Source: Podarcis raffonei
Lineage: Eukaryota; Chordata; Lepidosauria; Squamata; Lacertidae
Length of the DNA stretch: 64,000 nucleotides
Assembly: GCF_027172205.1 (NCBI RefSeq)
Contig: NC_070614.1
Coordinates: 44,259,001-44,323,000, forward strand
Reading direction: 5' to 3'
The position numbers and the translations under genes were made by a program. The notes under the pieces are model-generated. The model did not search any database, was not told the DNA's origin, and worked only from the letters and a program-made list of their open reading frames with translations. Positions 11,871 to 21,592 of the stretch are shown piece by piece; positions within the stretch are counted from its first letter, which is position 1; each line of letters begins with the position of its first letter.

Positions 11871-12775
11871 GAGTGGCTCAGTTGGTTGCGTGTCAAGACC
11901 CTCAAGCCAATCCCCCATTAGAATAATGAAATTCACTCAGACACAGATTTGTTATTTAAGGTTTTTGGGCAAATTTTGGCCACAACTTTATTGATTACAG
12001 GAAATGTGAGCAGTATTGGCTTAGGCATTGGCAAAAGACTATATTGGACTCCTGCCCCCTTTGTAAGGGTAAACCACCCAAAGGGGAGCTGCTTGAGGGG
12101 AACCCGCCTGCATCTCCCCCAGTGTTCCCAGAGGCCTGGCATGGTCCTAGCCCCTCAACCGGACTTCAGACAGGATCCATGCCCCAGATTCCTTTAACGG
12201 AATACCCTTGGACAATGGAGGGCCAGGTGATGGCCGACCTCCCCTCCCCCACTCAACAATAAGCCAATGCCTAACCTCCAAATCTTACAAAGTTGTGACA
12301 ATTGCTAAGAGGTAGGGGGAAACCAAGTAGCCAGTGCCAATTTGCCAAATGGAAAAATTCCTACCCAAGACGGGCAACCAACTGAAGAACACAGCAAGGC
12401 CAGACGACACCTAAATTAAAGGGAGGGTGGGCGTGTGTTCGGAAGCATGAAGCAGGTGCTTGGCACATGTTGCTCTGCTGCTTTTATACTCCCCCCAATG
12501 ACCACCTTACCCAAATTGATTGGGCAATAGCCCTGCATAATAGTGGTGCCACCCTGGTGTGAGGGTAATGGCTCCACCCACGCCAGGCTGGGGGGACCGG
12601 GTTGAGGGCATGCCCACAACCAGGACCATCTATTAAGATGTTCCCACTTAGAGCAAGGTGCTGATAATGCCAAGGTCACAAGTTTGATCCCTTTATAGGA
12701 CAGCTGTATATTCCTGCATTGCGGGGGGTTGGAATACATGATCCTCAGAGTCTCCTACAACTCTATGATTGTATT
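11871..12775 (+). repeat. tRNA-derived SINE with CR1-like tail, split by an LTR
   Basis: A SINE head (GCTGAGTGGCTCAGTTGGTT) at about 11871-11890 continues at about 12649 (AGAGCAAGGTGCTGATAATG, with box-B-like CAAGTTTGATCCC). It ends in a CR1-type tail (CATTGCGGGGGGTTGGAATA, TCTATGATTGTAT). An LTR-like element (11891-12646) sits inside it. Confidence 0.6.
11891..12646 (-). mobile_element. LTR-like element, family copy 1 of 4 (fossil)
   Basis: On the minus strand it begins TGGGAACATC. It has a TATA-like AGTATAAAAGCAG near 12490 and a TCAATAAAGTTGTGGCC polyadenylation-type block near 11985, and it ends with CA. The same arrangement recurs at 18112-18903, 20108-20880 and 29957-30669. No coding region is attached. 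Superfamily unassigned. Confidence 0.5.
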
Positions 12776-12966
12776 ATCTTTATTGGGTTGAATATCCACA
12801 AATATTGGTAATTGTCACAACCATTGTAAAGTTAGTGGTGCTAATTAATTAAAAAAACAATAACCCTCTGAGTGCCTTATTTCAATGCAGCACCCTGTCG
12901 ATGAAAAGGCAAAGAACAAATAGAAAGAGAATAGAATACATGCAATACCTTCTGTTTTATGGGCAG

Positions 12967-13093
12967 GTGGTGCCCCTTGCCTTGTGCAATGACCACTGCG
13001 ATCCAGGTTACAGCAGACAAAGGAAAGAGGGGGAACCATTTTGCTGTTATGATTGTACTCCATGTCCAGAAGGGAAGATTTCAAACCAGACAG
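12967..13093 (+). CDS. V2R B exon 5 (NCD3G domain)
   Basis: The exon is 127 nt and encodes [35 protein letters not shown] and ISNQT, ending in phase 1 at a GTAGGG donor. It is almost identical to exon 5 of receptor A but keeps the CPEG that A lacks. Confidence 0.9.
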
Positions 13094-13544
13094 GTAGGGG
13101 ATTGTATGCTATAGTATATCAAATATACTGAGAGCCTGTTTGTTTTTTAGCTATTTGTGATAGAATAGATGGCTTACAAAAGACTTGAAGATAAATCTTT
13201 ACTTGTCAGGTTGTCAACAGTTGAACAACAAGTATTATTCATATATATACTGTATATAGGTATATACTGTATATATATATTAATAAATGCAATGTGATTC
13301 TGTCCCTTGAACCCAAAAGATGGTTTTTTCTCTCCCCCCCCCCGAAAAAACTCCTTCATAGTAGAGCATAAACTAATAATCCATAGCTTTCCTGTCCTTT
13401 AAAACTCCTACAGACAGGGTCTCCCTGAAATCACCACATTCCTGCGTTCTCAGTCAAAGATGCAATAACAGAATAACCAACCAACAGTCAATTACTAACT
13501 GCCTCCTTCTTTACCCAATACAATACCATGCAAATACAATACAA

Positions 13545-13745
13545 TCCGTTCTTAAACTGAAGCCGTTCTTAATCCAAGGAGGGCTTTCCCTAATGAGGCC
13601 TCCCGCTGCCAGTGCCCTTCCACCATTCGGCTTCCCTTCTTAGACCGAGGTAAAGTTTGCAAACTGGGACACTACTTCCAGTTTAGCGGAGTTCGTAAAC
13701 CGAATAGTTCGTAATCAGGGCTGTTCTTAAACCGAGGTACCATTG
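13545..13745 (-). mobile_element. Tc1/mariner-like MITE copy in intron 5 of B
   Basis: It is the reverse-oriented relative of the element at 27892-28132. It ends with AACCGAGGTACCATTG next to TA and contains the CCTCCCGCTGCCAGTG core. The left end is truncated. The matching part of receptor A intron 5 lacks it. Confidence 0.6.
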
Positions 13746-14409
13746 TACAAGTGTATTATCATAAACAATATTATAAATTGCTAACCAGCATATCTTCTGC
13801 TTACCTTCACACCTGAAAATTTCATGGATTGCATGGACAGCAACTTACTTGATCACCAAAATTCAATAATTGTCAAATCAAGAGTATTTTTTTGACCATA
13901 TTCCTAGGTGTGTTAACTAGGTTATATTAGCACCTTCAGTTGATATTACGCTTCCTTTATGGGATAGGAAATACTCTGAAAATTGGTAAATGAAACTTCC
14001 TATTTTACAACCATTTCTACTGGTAAGCTGTGAAACATTAATGCTTAATGAAAATTTGTTCATCCAGATAGCTTGAAAGTTCTTATTGCTAGAATGGGGG
14101 TTTCTTTCCTCTAAGCACACCAACTTTCAATTCTATGCATGTGTAAACACAAGCAAATATTATTGGAGTTTATTATTTAGATTTATTCTGATTTAATTAT
14201 CCACTGGAAAGAATCCTCCAAAAATAGCTTACCTTAAAGACAAAACATGTTAACACTCTAACAATTTCATGAAAAAGATAACATTGTTATTGTGTATACT
14301 GTAAATTAGACTGAATTATAGTAGTTTCCTGATCCTAGACCATAAAGATTTGTATCTCAGTGAGACTGAAAATACTATAACTGTAATCTTGATTTCTTTA
14401 TACTGCAAG

Positions 14410-15666
14410 ATATGGATGACTGCTTCCAGTGCCAAGAAGATCAGTATCCTAACCAGGAGAGAAACCAGTGCATCAGCAAGAAAGAAAACTTCTTATCTTA
14501 TGATGCACCTTTAGGCATCAGTTTGGCTCTTTTGGCTCTGGCTTTTTCTGCAACTACAGCCTTGGTGTTTGGAATCTTCATCAAACATCAAAACACTCCC
14601 ATTATCAAAGCCAACAACCGGAATCTCACCTACACCCTGCTCATCTCCCTCCTGCTCTGCTTCCTCTGCTCCTTGCTATTCATAGGGCGCCCCCAGTTAC
14701 TGACCTGCAATCTACGACAAACTGCCTTTGGTATCATCTTCTCAGTGGCTGTTTCTTCTGTTTTGGCTAAAACACTCACTGTGGTTCTGGCTTTCATGGC
14801 CACCAAACCAGGATCCAAGATGAGGAAATGGGTGGGGACAAGATTTTCAACCTCTATTGTTCTTGGTTGTGCTTCTGTTCAGGCAAGTATTTGTATAGTA
14901 TGGCTCTGTACTGACCCTCCTTTTCCAGATCTGGACATGCACTCTCTGCCTGAAGATGTCATAAAAGGTAAAGGTAAAGGTACCCCTGCCCGTTCGGGCC
15001 AGTCTTGCCAGACTCTAGGGTTGTGCGCTCATCTCACTCTATAGGCCGGGAGCCAGCGCTGTCCGCAGACACTTCCGGGTCACGTGGCCAGCGTGACAAG
15101 CTGCATCTGGCGAGCCAGCGCAGCACACGGAACGCCGTTTACCTTCCCGCTAGAAAGCGGTCCCTATTTATCTACTTGCACCCGGGGGTGCTTTCGAACT
15201 GCTAGGTTGGCAGGCGCTGGGACCGAGCAGTGGGAGCGCACCCCGCCGCGGGGATTCGAACCGCCGACCATGCGATCGGCAAGTCCTAGGCGCTGAGGTT
15301 TTACCGAAAGATGTCATAGTGGAATGCAATGAAGGTTCAGCCAACATGTTCTACTATGTTCTTGGTTACATGGGGTTGCTGGCTCTTGTCAGCTTCATTG
15401 TGGCCTTCTTTGCTAGGAAGCTGCCGGACACTTTTAATGAAGCCAAATTTATCACTTTCAGCATGTTGGTGTTTTGCAGTGTGTGGCTTTCTTTTGTTCC
15501 ATCCTACTTAAGCAGCAAAGGGAAATACATCGTGGCTGTGGAGATTTTCTCCATCTTGGCCTCCAGTGCAGGGATCTTGGGTTGTATCTTCTCCCCAAAA
15601 TGTTATGTCATTGTCTTCAAGCCTGAACTCAACTCAAAAGAGCAGCTAAAAAAGAGAAATAAGTAA
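14410..15666 (+). pseudogene. V2R B exon 6 (7TM), split by SINE
   Basis: The 7TM exon is in two parts. 14410-14963 covers [10 protein letters not shown] through TM4 and the start of extracellular loop 2. 15319-15666 covers VECNEGS through TM7 and the RNK tail. The parts are otherwise open and nearly identical to receptor A. The break falls just before the loop-2 cysteine that class C receptors bond to the top of TM3. Confidence 0.9.
14964..15307 (-). repeat. tRNA-derived SINE inserted in a V2R coding exon
   Basis: On the minus strand the element has the box B motif GGTTCGAATCC and the GTGCAAGTAGATAAATAGG core shared with the copies at 19337, 40822, 49196 and 61567. It ends in repeated GGTAAA (complement TTTACC) units. 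A perfect 11-bp duplication AAGATGTCATA lies at 14953-14963 and 15308-15318, which shows insertion by LINE machinery. Confidence 0.92.
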
Positions 15667-16074
15667 CAATCTAACTATTGAAATCATTATAGTGGATAGA
15701 TGTTGCTTACTGCCAGAACTTCAGTTGTCAAAATATGGAAAACCTTGCAGTACTTGCAGCCTGCTCCAGTATGGAAATATGTGCAGTTTAGCACTAGCTG
15801 AAAAATTCACCCCTCAATAATATGTTGCCAAAGGCTATGAAGATTGTGAAAAACTCTGTGCGGTTTGGTGGGATTTTATCATGTACAAAACACAAGAAAT
15901 ATAGACTCACAGGTTTCACTCTCCATGGTACAACATGAAATTGGGTCTTCCTAATGCTCTTAAGTACTCAATTTATCTAATTTTAATCTCTTTCTGATAT
16001 ATTTCTTTTATGTATTTGTACTTGTATACCTATTATTTTTATTGTATTGCTCTTCTCAATTTATTTCAATTAAA

Positions 16075-17420
16075 TAATATAGAATATGTGATAGTACAGT
16101 TGAAAGAGTCATCCAGTCCCAACCCCTGCGTTGCAGGAATCTCAGCTAAAACACACATGACAGATGGCCATCCAACCTCTGCTTTAAAACCTTCAAGGAA
16201 GATGAGACAACTACTTCCTGAGGGAGTCCTTTTCACTGTCTAACAGCTCTGACTGGCAGAATTCCCCCCCCCTGATGTTTAGTCGCGGAATCTCCTTTCT
16301 TGTTACTTGAATCCATTGGTTTGAGTCCTACCCTCCAGAGCAACAGAAAGCAAGCTTGTTCCATCTTCCATGTGGCAGCCCTTGAGATATTTGAAGATGG
16401 CAATTGTATACCTTAAGGATATTAAACATATTATGGCTAAACATACACAATCCATTCAACTGTTTCTCCTAAGGGTTGGTTTCCAAACCCTTGATGACCT
16501 TGATTGCCCTACTCTGTACACGCTCCACCTTGTCAACATCCTTCTTCAATTGTGGTGTCCAGAATTGGATACAGTATTCCAGGTGTGATCAGACCAAGGC
16601 AGAATAGAATGGTACTATTACTTCCCTTGATATGGACCCTATACATTTGTTGATGCAGCCTAGAATAGAATTAGGTCTTTCTTTGCTGCTGCATCATACT
16701 GTTTGTCAGGAATGAGCCAGCTCCTAGCGAAAGTTTGCAGTTAACTGCAGAAAACAGCCAGAAACAGAGAGGCTGCTTTTATGTTAGTCAGACAGAGGAA
16801 ATCCGGCAGCTGCATATTCTGGCTCCTCCCGACCTTGACGTGCAAGCTGATAAGACAGGAACGGAGAGCAGGCTAGAACGCAGTCAAAGCTCGCCGGAAG
16901 CACAAACGTGCAGGAAAGAGTTAAGAGACAGCCTCTCAGAGAATGGGGAAGAGGCGGGAGCTGGCCCTCTCAGTCCAAGGTCTCGGCGAATGGGAGGGTT
17001 GCAAGATAGGAAGCAAAACAAAAGACGTAAGAAGTGAAAGTTCAGTTGTTTCTGGTCAAGCCTGAAGCAGTCTTCAGAAGGGTTATCTTGAATCATGGTG
17101 CCAGAGGCTTTGTTAGAGCCATCCCGAGCTATCTGTTTGTTTTTGCAATAAATCCTCCTTTTTAATTAGCTACACTTACTGTGTTATCAAACTGAGACCT
17201 GGACTCCTGACATGTTAACTCATGTTAAGCTTGTCCACCAAGACCCCTAGATTCTTTTCCAATGTACTGCTAGTAAGCCAGGTTTCCTCCATCTTATATT
17301 TGTGCATCTAGTTCTTCCTGCCTAAGTGCAGAACCTCCCTATTAAAATTCTTTTTGTTAGTTTGGATCCAGTTCTGCAATCTGTTACGGCTATTTTGAGT
17401 TATGATTCTGTCCTATGAGG
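16075..17420 (-). repeat. CR1 LINE 3' part, antisense, interrupted by LTR
   Basis: The plus strand reads the typical complement of a CR1 3' end (CCCAACCCCTGCGTTGCAGGAATCT, shown here in parts: AACCCCTGCGTTGCAGG). It then continues GTCCAGAATTGGATACAGTATT and, after the LTR, CACCAAGACCCCTAGATTC. The two halves are 16075-16703 and 17213-17420. Confidence 0.75.
16704..17212 (+). mobile_element. Solo LTR inside CR1 (fossil)
   Basis: The 509-bp element starts TGTCAGGAATG and ends CTCCTGACA, giving an inverted TGTCAGGA/TCCTGACA terminus. The flanking direct repeat is TGTT (16700-16703 and 17213-17216), a 4-bp duplication. An AATAAA lies near 17148. There is no internal region, so it looks like recombination of a full element down to one LTR. 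It is younger than the CR1 that holds it. Confidence 0.75.
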
Positions 17421-17439
17421 GTAACTGTAAAGCTTTGCA

Positions 17440-17640
17440 ATGAGGAGGAGGATTTTTATTCTGGTGCTTGTGCTGCTGGTGCTGTTCCCTCATATGGTGT
17501 GCAAATTCCATAGTTTTAAATGTATTGCAAATGATCCTGTCCCACATACATGGCACCAGGCAGGTGAAATCCTCCTTGGTTGGATTGTATCTTTTATTAT
17601 CCTTTCCTAATGTTGACCTCAAGAGACCCCCCACTGTAAG
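17440..17640 (+). pseudogene. Orphan V2R exon 1 (relic C)
   Basis: The translation is MRRRIFILVLVLLVLFPHMVCKF, CIANDPVPHTWHQAGEILLG and then WIVSFIILS followed by a stop. This is clearly a V2R first exon like that of receptor D, but an early stop and small indels break it before the donor (CTGTAAG at about 17634). No exons 2-6 follow in the next 3.7 kb. Intron sequence at about 18018-18070 still matches intron 1 of receptor D (about 22670-22740), so C is the remnant of a tandem copy of the D 5' end. CR1 sequence replaces the upstream region. Confidence 0.8.
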
Positions 17641-18111
17641 CCACTGTTTCTCCCTCCTCCCTGAAATGTGCTTTGATTATATTTCATAAGTGATTCCAAC
17701 TTTATCCCTTCCAAATGGTGTGTTTGCTATATCCCCCACTCTTTACCTGTCAGGTGCACAGAATGGCTTACATAATCAAACAATAAAACAATATTACAGC
17801 AACCATTAAATCATGCCTATTTCCAAAAAGGGAAAACCTTGACCTTGACCCAACTAATCAGAAATTAAATGCCTGAGTAAAACAGACAAAACAAACAACA
17901 ACCTATGAAAAAATGAATGAGACAGCAACAACTGCTGAAGCAAAAATAAAAAAAAATTGAAAATTGAAAAGTTCAAAAGTTCAAAAGCAGCCTACATCTA
18001 AAAGGACAATCTGACTGTGGGGAAATGTGCTTTACCTCACATGTAGGTTAGAGGAAAGCTTATTTATAGTTGGTTGCAAATACTTGGTTTACATATCGTG
18101 TCTTCCATCAT

Positions 18112-18903
18112 GGAGAGCCACGTGTTGTGGTCAGATCACCTAAACTGCCTTCTCGTTGCTGGGGTGGGCCCGATTGGATGGCGACTGCAAATCATTGGCT
18201 GCACCTCTGTTGCTGGGGTAGAAAATTTGGCTGTTTGGGCTTTGATTGGAGTGTTAGGGACTATTTAAGGTGCTGCATGATGCGCGGAACTTTCTCTTTT
18301 GAATTGTGCAGCGGATCCCCTGCCCTCCCTCCCTATAATTAGGGCAGTGTTTTTGACCTTGCTATGCCTGTCTAGGGGTCGTCTGCTTTTGGACCGGGGG
18401 CCCTGTGGGAATTTTGCCACTTGGCTGATTGCCATTTGGTTTTTGCCTACCGTGTAGCAAATAGTCACAACTTTGTAAGGTTGGTGGTTAGGCATTGGTT
18501 CATTGTTTGGAAGAGGGGATGTGGTTGGCTGTGCCTGCCCCTCCATTGCTGCTGCTAGGGAATTCCGTTAAAGGAATCCAGGGGCTCGATTTACTCTGTC
18601 CGTTCCCCGATCAGGGGTAGGGCCATGCCAGAGTCCCTGGGAGCATCTGGGGTGAACTAAGAGACGGAAATCCACCTCTGTGCTCCTCCAGTATGTTTTC
18701 CCTTACTGACCTCTGATGGTGTCCAGTTGTCAGTCCTGTTTCTGCCTGAGTGCAGGTTCACGTAGTCTGAACCAATGCCTAAGCAACCATTCACATGCTG
18801 TAATCAATGAAGTTGTGGCCAAATTAATGTCAAAAACCTAAACAAATATTCTGTGTCTATTGTGATTTATTTTGGGGGGTGGTTCGGGGAGTCTTCACAC
18901 ACA
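18112..18903 (+). mobile_element. LTR-like element, family copy 2 of 4 (fossil)
   Basis: A TATA-like GACTATTTAAGG near 18259 is followed by CCCTCCCTATAATTAGG, by TTAAAGGAATCCAGGGG, and by a degraded AATCAATGAAGTTGTGGCC near 18802. It has the same order as the copy at 20108. Ends are approximate. Confidence 0.5.
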
Positions 18904-19336
18904 AATTCAGGAGTTACTTTATACAACCTGGAGCTCATAGCCACCCAGTTGGAGGAGCAAGAGTAGCTGTGCAGCATCGCCGCCCTGCAATGCATGATAT
19001 TAAAATACTTGTCTGACAGGTTAATTTACACAAAACCAGTCTAGTTTATAATTTTGTAACATAATCTAGGTGAAGAGTACAGACCACTGAGTGGCACTGA
19101 GCCCAAAATTCTCAGAAGCCCCCTTTTTTCTCCCTAAGAAAATAATTTAACTTTGCAGAATTTCCTTCTAATATTTTCCTCCTCCCCTCCTTTCGCTCTC
19201 CTTTCACAAAGCAAAACCATTGCTCACAATCTCACAAATAATTCTAGTTCCAGGTCATTGTGGAGAATGTGGCATAATCTCAGCAGGGGAGAACGAAGAA
19301 GGACATTGTGGGCATTTAATGTGCTCTAGCTAAATG

Positions 19337-19681
19337 GGCCATGGGTGGCGCTGTGGGTTAAACAACAGAGCCTAGACTTGCCGATCAGAAGGTTGGTGGT
19401 TCGAATCCCCGCAACGGGGTGAGCTTCCATTGCTCAGTCCCTGCTCCTGCCAACCTAGCAGTTCGAAAGCACATCAAAGTGCAAGTAGATAAATAGGTAC
19501 CGCTCTGGCAGGAAGGTAAACGGTGTTTCTGTGAGCTGCTCTGGTTCACCAGAAGCGGCTTAGTCATGCTGGCCACATGATCCGGAAGCTGTACTTCAGC
19601 TCCCTCGGCCAATAAAGCAAGATGAGAGCCGCAATCCCAGAGTCGGCCATGACTGGACCTAATGGTCAGGGGTCCCTTTAC
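19337..19681 (+). repeat. tRNA-derived SINE
   Basis: A-box-like GTGGGTTAAACAACAGAG and the box B GGTTCGAATCC are followed by the GTGCAAGTAGATAAATAGG core and a TCCCTTTACC end. An 11-bp direct repeat CTAGCTAAATG flanks it at 19326-19336 and 19682-19692. Confidence 0.88.
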
Positions 19682-20107
19682 CTAGCTAAATGTTCAGGGG
19701 ATTGGGGTGCTAATGCTTATATTAGTTTATTTTGACCGAACAGCTTTCCCCATTAACTTTAAAGCAATACCCAGTCTGCAAGAACATCCTATTTTGTACA
19801 TTGGTTGTGGTAACCAGTCAACTGAACAAGGACTTGGACAAACAAATGCACTTCCTGTCATGTCAGCATGCAACAATCCAAGCAGTAAAGTAGAGAGGGA
19901 TTTTGGACTGGACATGGGATTGGGGGTATGAGAATGCCCATCATAATATTGCCATTTCTGTTCTAAGCAAGGGTGCTTTCTGTCTAAGTTCATCATTCAG
20001 AGCTCACCACCACTGTGGTGACCACAGTGGGTAGTCTCACTGTGGAGCAGCAGAAAGTTATGTTGACAATTCACAAACATGGTTATGTCAGCCATTGATA
20101 CAGTAAA

Positions 20108-20880
20108 TGGGATCCTCCTTAATGTGGGTCCTGGTTGCGCTCGGGCCCCTAAGGAACCCTCACAGGGTGAGTTCTTGTTGGGCATGGCCCAAGCCTTAAG
20201 GGCCCTGGGATCACGCCTGGCTGTTTGGGCCAATCTGGATGTATGGCATGATTCCTGGGGCATATAAAAGCAGTAGTGTGATGTAATTGGGGATACTTGC
20301 TTCGCGCTGCTGAACACCCTCCCTCCCTAATTTTAGGTTGTGCTCTTTGGCCTTGCTTTGGATTAGGTCGCCTGTTTTGGAACAGGGGCTGGGTAGGGTT
20401 AGGGTTCCACTTGGCAGATTGGCTGTAGCCACTTGGCTTTCGCCTACCCCCTTAGCAATTGTCACAACTTTGTAAGGTTTGGCGATTAGGCATTGGATCA
20501 GCAATGTGTGGGGAGGGGAGGTGCAGCCATCACCTGCCCCTCCAGCAATAGGGTATTCCAGTAAAGGAATCTAGGGGTCCTGGATCTCGTCCGAAGTCTG
20601 CTTGAGAGGCTAGACCCATGCCAGGACGAAAGGAACCCCGGGGTGAGTTTTGGTTGATCTTCATCAAAGTTGCACCCTCGTTTGGTCTTTACCCTTTCAG
20701 ACTACCAGCCAGAGAGGCAGGAGTCAGTTAAAGTCTGTTGCCAATGCCTAAGCCAATACCGCTCACTTTTGCTGCAATCAATAAAGTTGTGGCCTAAATT
20801 ATTGCCCGATAACTTCAACTAAAATTATGTGTCTTTGTGAAGTTATTTACAGGGGAAGGGCTTGGGGGGCTCTAAGCACA
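20108..20880 (+). mobile_element. LTR-like element, family copy 3 of 4 (fossil)
   Basis: This is the clearest copy. It starts TGGGATCCTCC, has a TATA box CATATAAAAGCAG near 20262, a CCTCCCTCCCTAATTTTAGG block, TTCCAGTAAAGGAATCTAGG, and TCAATAAAGTTGTGGCC near 20780. It ends at about AAGCACA. Confidence 0.55.
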
Positions 20881-21094
20881 ACCCTGCTACTACTGGTGCA
20901 ATGTCAAGCCCCCAAACACTGCAGCAGTTATTATCTCTTCTATAATTATCAAACTTACAGTCATTATTTCAATGGCAAATCCAAAGCTCAGAGTTTCCTC
21001 CCAGAGGCATGGGGGGGGGAGGGAAATAAACAAGCAAGTGAGTGAAATAATATAAAGTCCCACTGAGGTAGATACACCCAAGTGTAGGGATTAA

Positions 21095-21170
21095 GGGCAG
21101 GCAGGGCCATGTCATTTCAAACTCTGTCAGTTTCTCCCTTTCACTGTATAGATCAGTCAAGCATTCAGAT
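21095..21170 (+). promoter_or_regulatory. Candidate V2R promoter block upstream of receptor D
   Basis: The block AGGGCAGGCAGGGCCATGTCA followed by TTTCTCCCTTTCACTGTATAGATCAG is closely matched at 35233-35292, upstream of receptor E. It begins 277 bp before the D ATG, and the E copy begins 278 bp before its ATG. Conservation at equal spacing amid otherwise diverged flanks suggests a shared promoter or 5' UTR element. Function is inferred only. Confidence 0.45.
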
Positions 21171-21371
21171 AATGTTCTTAAAATACAGAAATGCCTTAGA
21201 AATCATTTAGATTGCAAATCTAAAAGTGGACACAAGTCTCCTTAACTAGTGCATTGGCTGGCAGTCAGCTAAAATTTAAAGTGCATTCTTTAAAGTAGGA
21301 TGAATTGAATTTATTGAATAGTTTACGGAGAACCATTTGGAAATCAACTATGCAACTTTGACATCAGAAGG

Positions 21372-21592
21372 ATGGTAACTGTGGTGTTCATGGTTCTTGT
21401 GGTGGTGTTTCCTCACGTGGTCTGCAAAGCACACAATGTTATGTGTGCTGCGAATGATCTTGTTCATGTTCCACATGAATGGCACCAGCCAGGGGAAATT
21501 CTAATTGGTGGGATTGTGTCTTATATCTATTATCTTGTACCCGGTGTTGACTTCATGAAACCCCCATCTCAGGAGCAGATTGATGTTCCACT
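21372..21592 (+). CDS. V2R D exon 1
   Basis: The exon holds the ATG, a long hydrophobic leader ending at FPHVVCKA, then [19 protein letters not shown] and LIGGIVSY. It ends ...DVPL at a GTAAGA donor in phase 2. Confidence 0.9.

Larger units (their letters stand above)
6568..15666 (+). pseudogene. V2R receptor B, six exons, 7TM exon broken by a SINE
   Basis: Exons are 6568-6785, 7506-7797, 8638-9477, 11249-11476, 12967-13093 and 14410-15666. All splice sites are AG/GT and all phases agree (2, 0, 0, 0, 1). Without the insertion the product would be 868 residues: a signal peptide (MLSLPFCVLLMVFPLFLACS), a Venus-flytrap domain over exons 1-4, NCD3G, and 7TM. A 344-bp minus-strand SINE at 14964-15307, flanked by the 11-bp duplication AAGATGTCATA, splits the last exon in extracellular loop 2. 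The frame runs into the SINE and stops at 15044. The predicted product keeps four of seven membrane helices, about 779 residues. Every other exon is open, so the loss is recent, and the insertion could still be polymorphic. A four-helix product is unlikely to signal. Confidence 0.88.
15667..17439. other. Spacer after receptor B: CR1 and solo LTR
   Basis: 15667-16070 is unassigned AT-rich sequence in which no exon is seen. From about 16075 to 17420 the region is an antisense CR1 LINE interrupted by a solo LTR. The CR1 reaches to about 20 bases from the orphan exon 1 ATG at 17440. Confidence 0.55.
17641..21371. other. Spacer between relic C and receptor D
   Basis: It holds residual intron-1-like sequence (about 17990-18070), two copies of the LTR-like family (18112-18903 and 20108-20880), a SINE (19337-19681) and unassigned sequence. 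No V2R exon is seen. Confidence 0.5.

Noticed and set aside
19337-19420. tRNA gene suggested by A-box and B-box motifs in the SINEs
   Set aside because: The motifs sit in dispersed SINE copies with target duplications, and no tRNA cloverleaf with a sensible anticodon arm was found.
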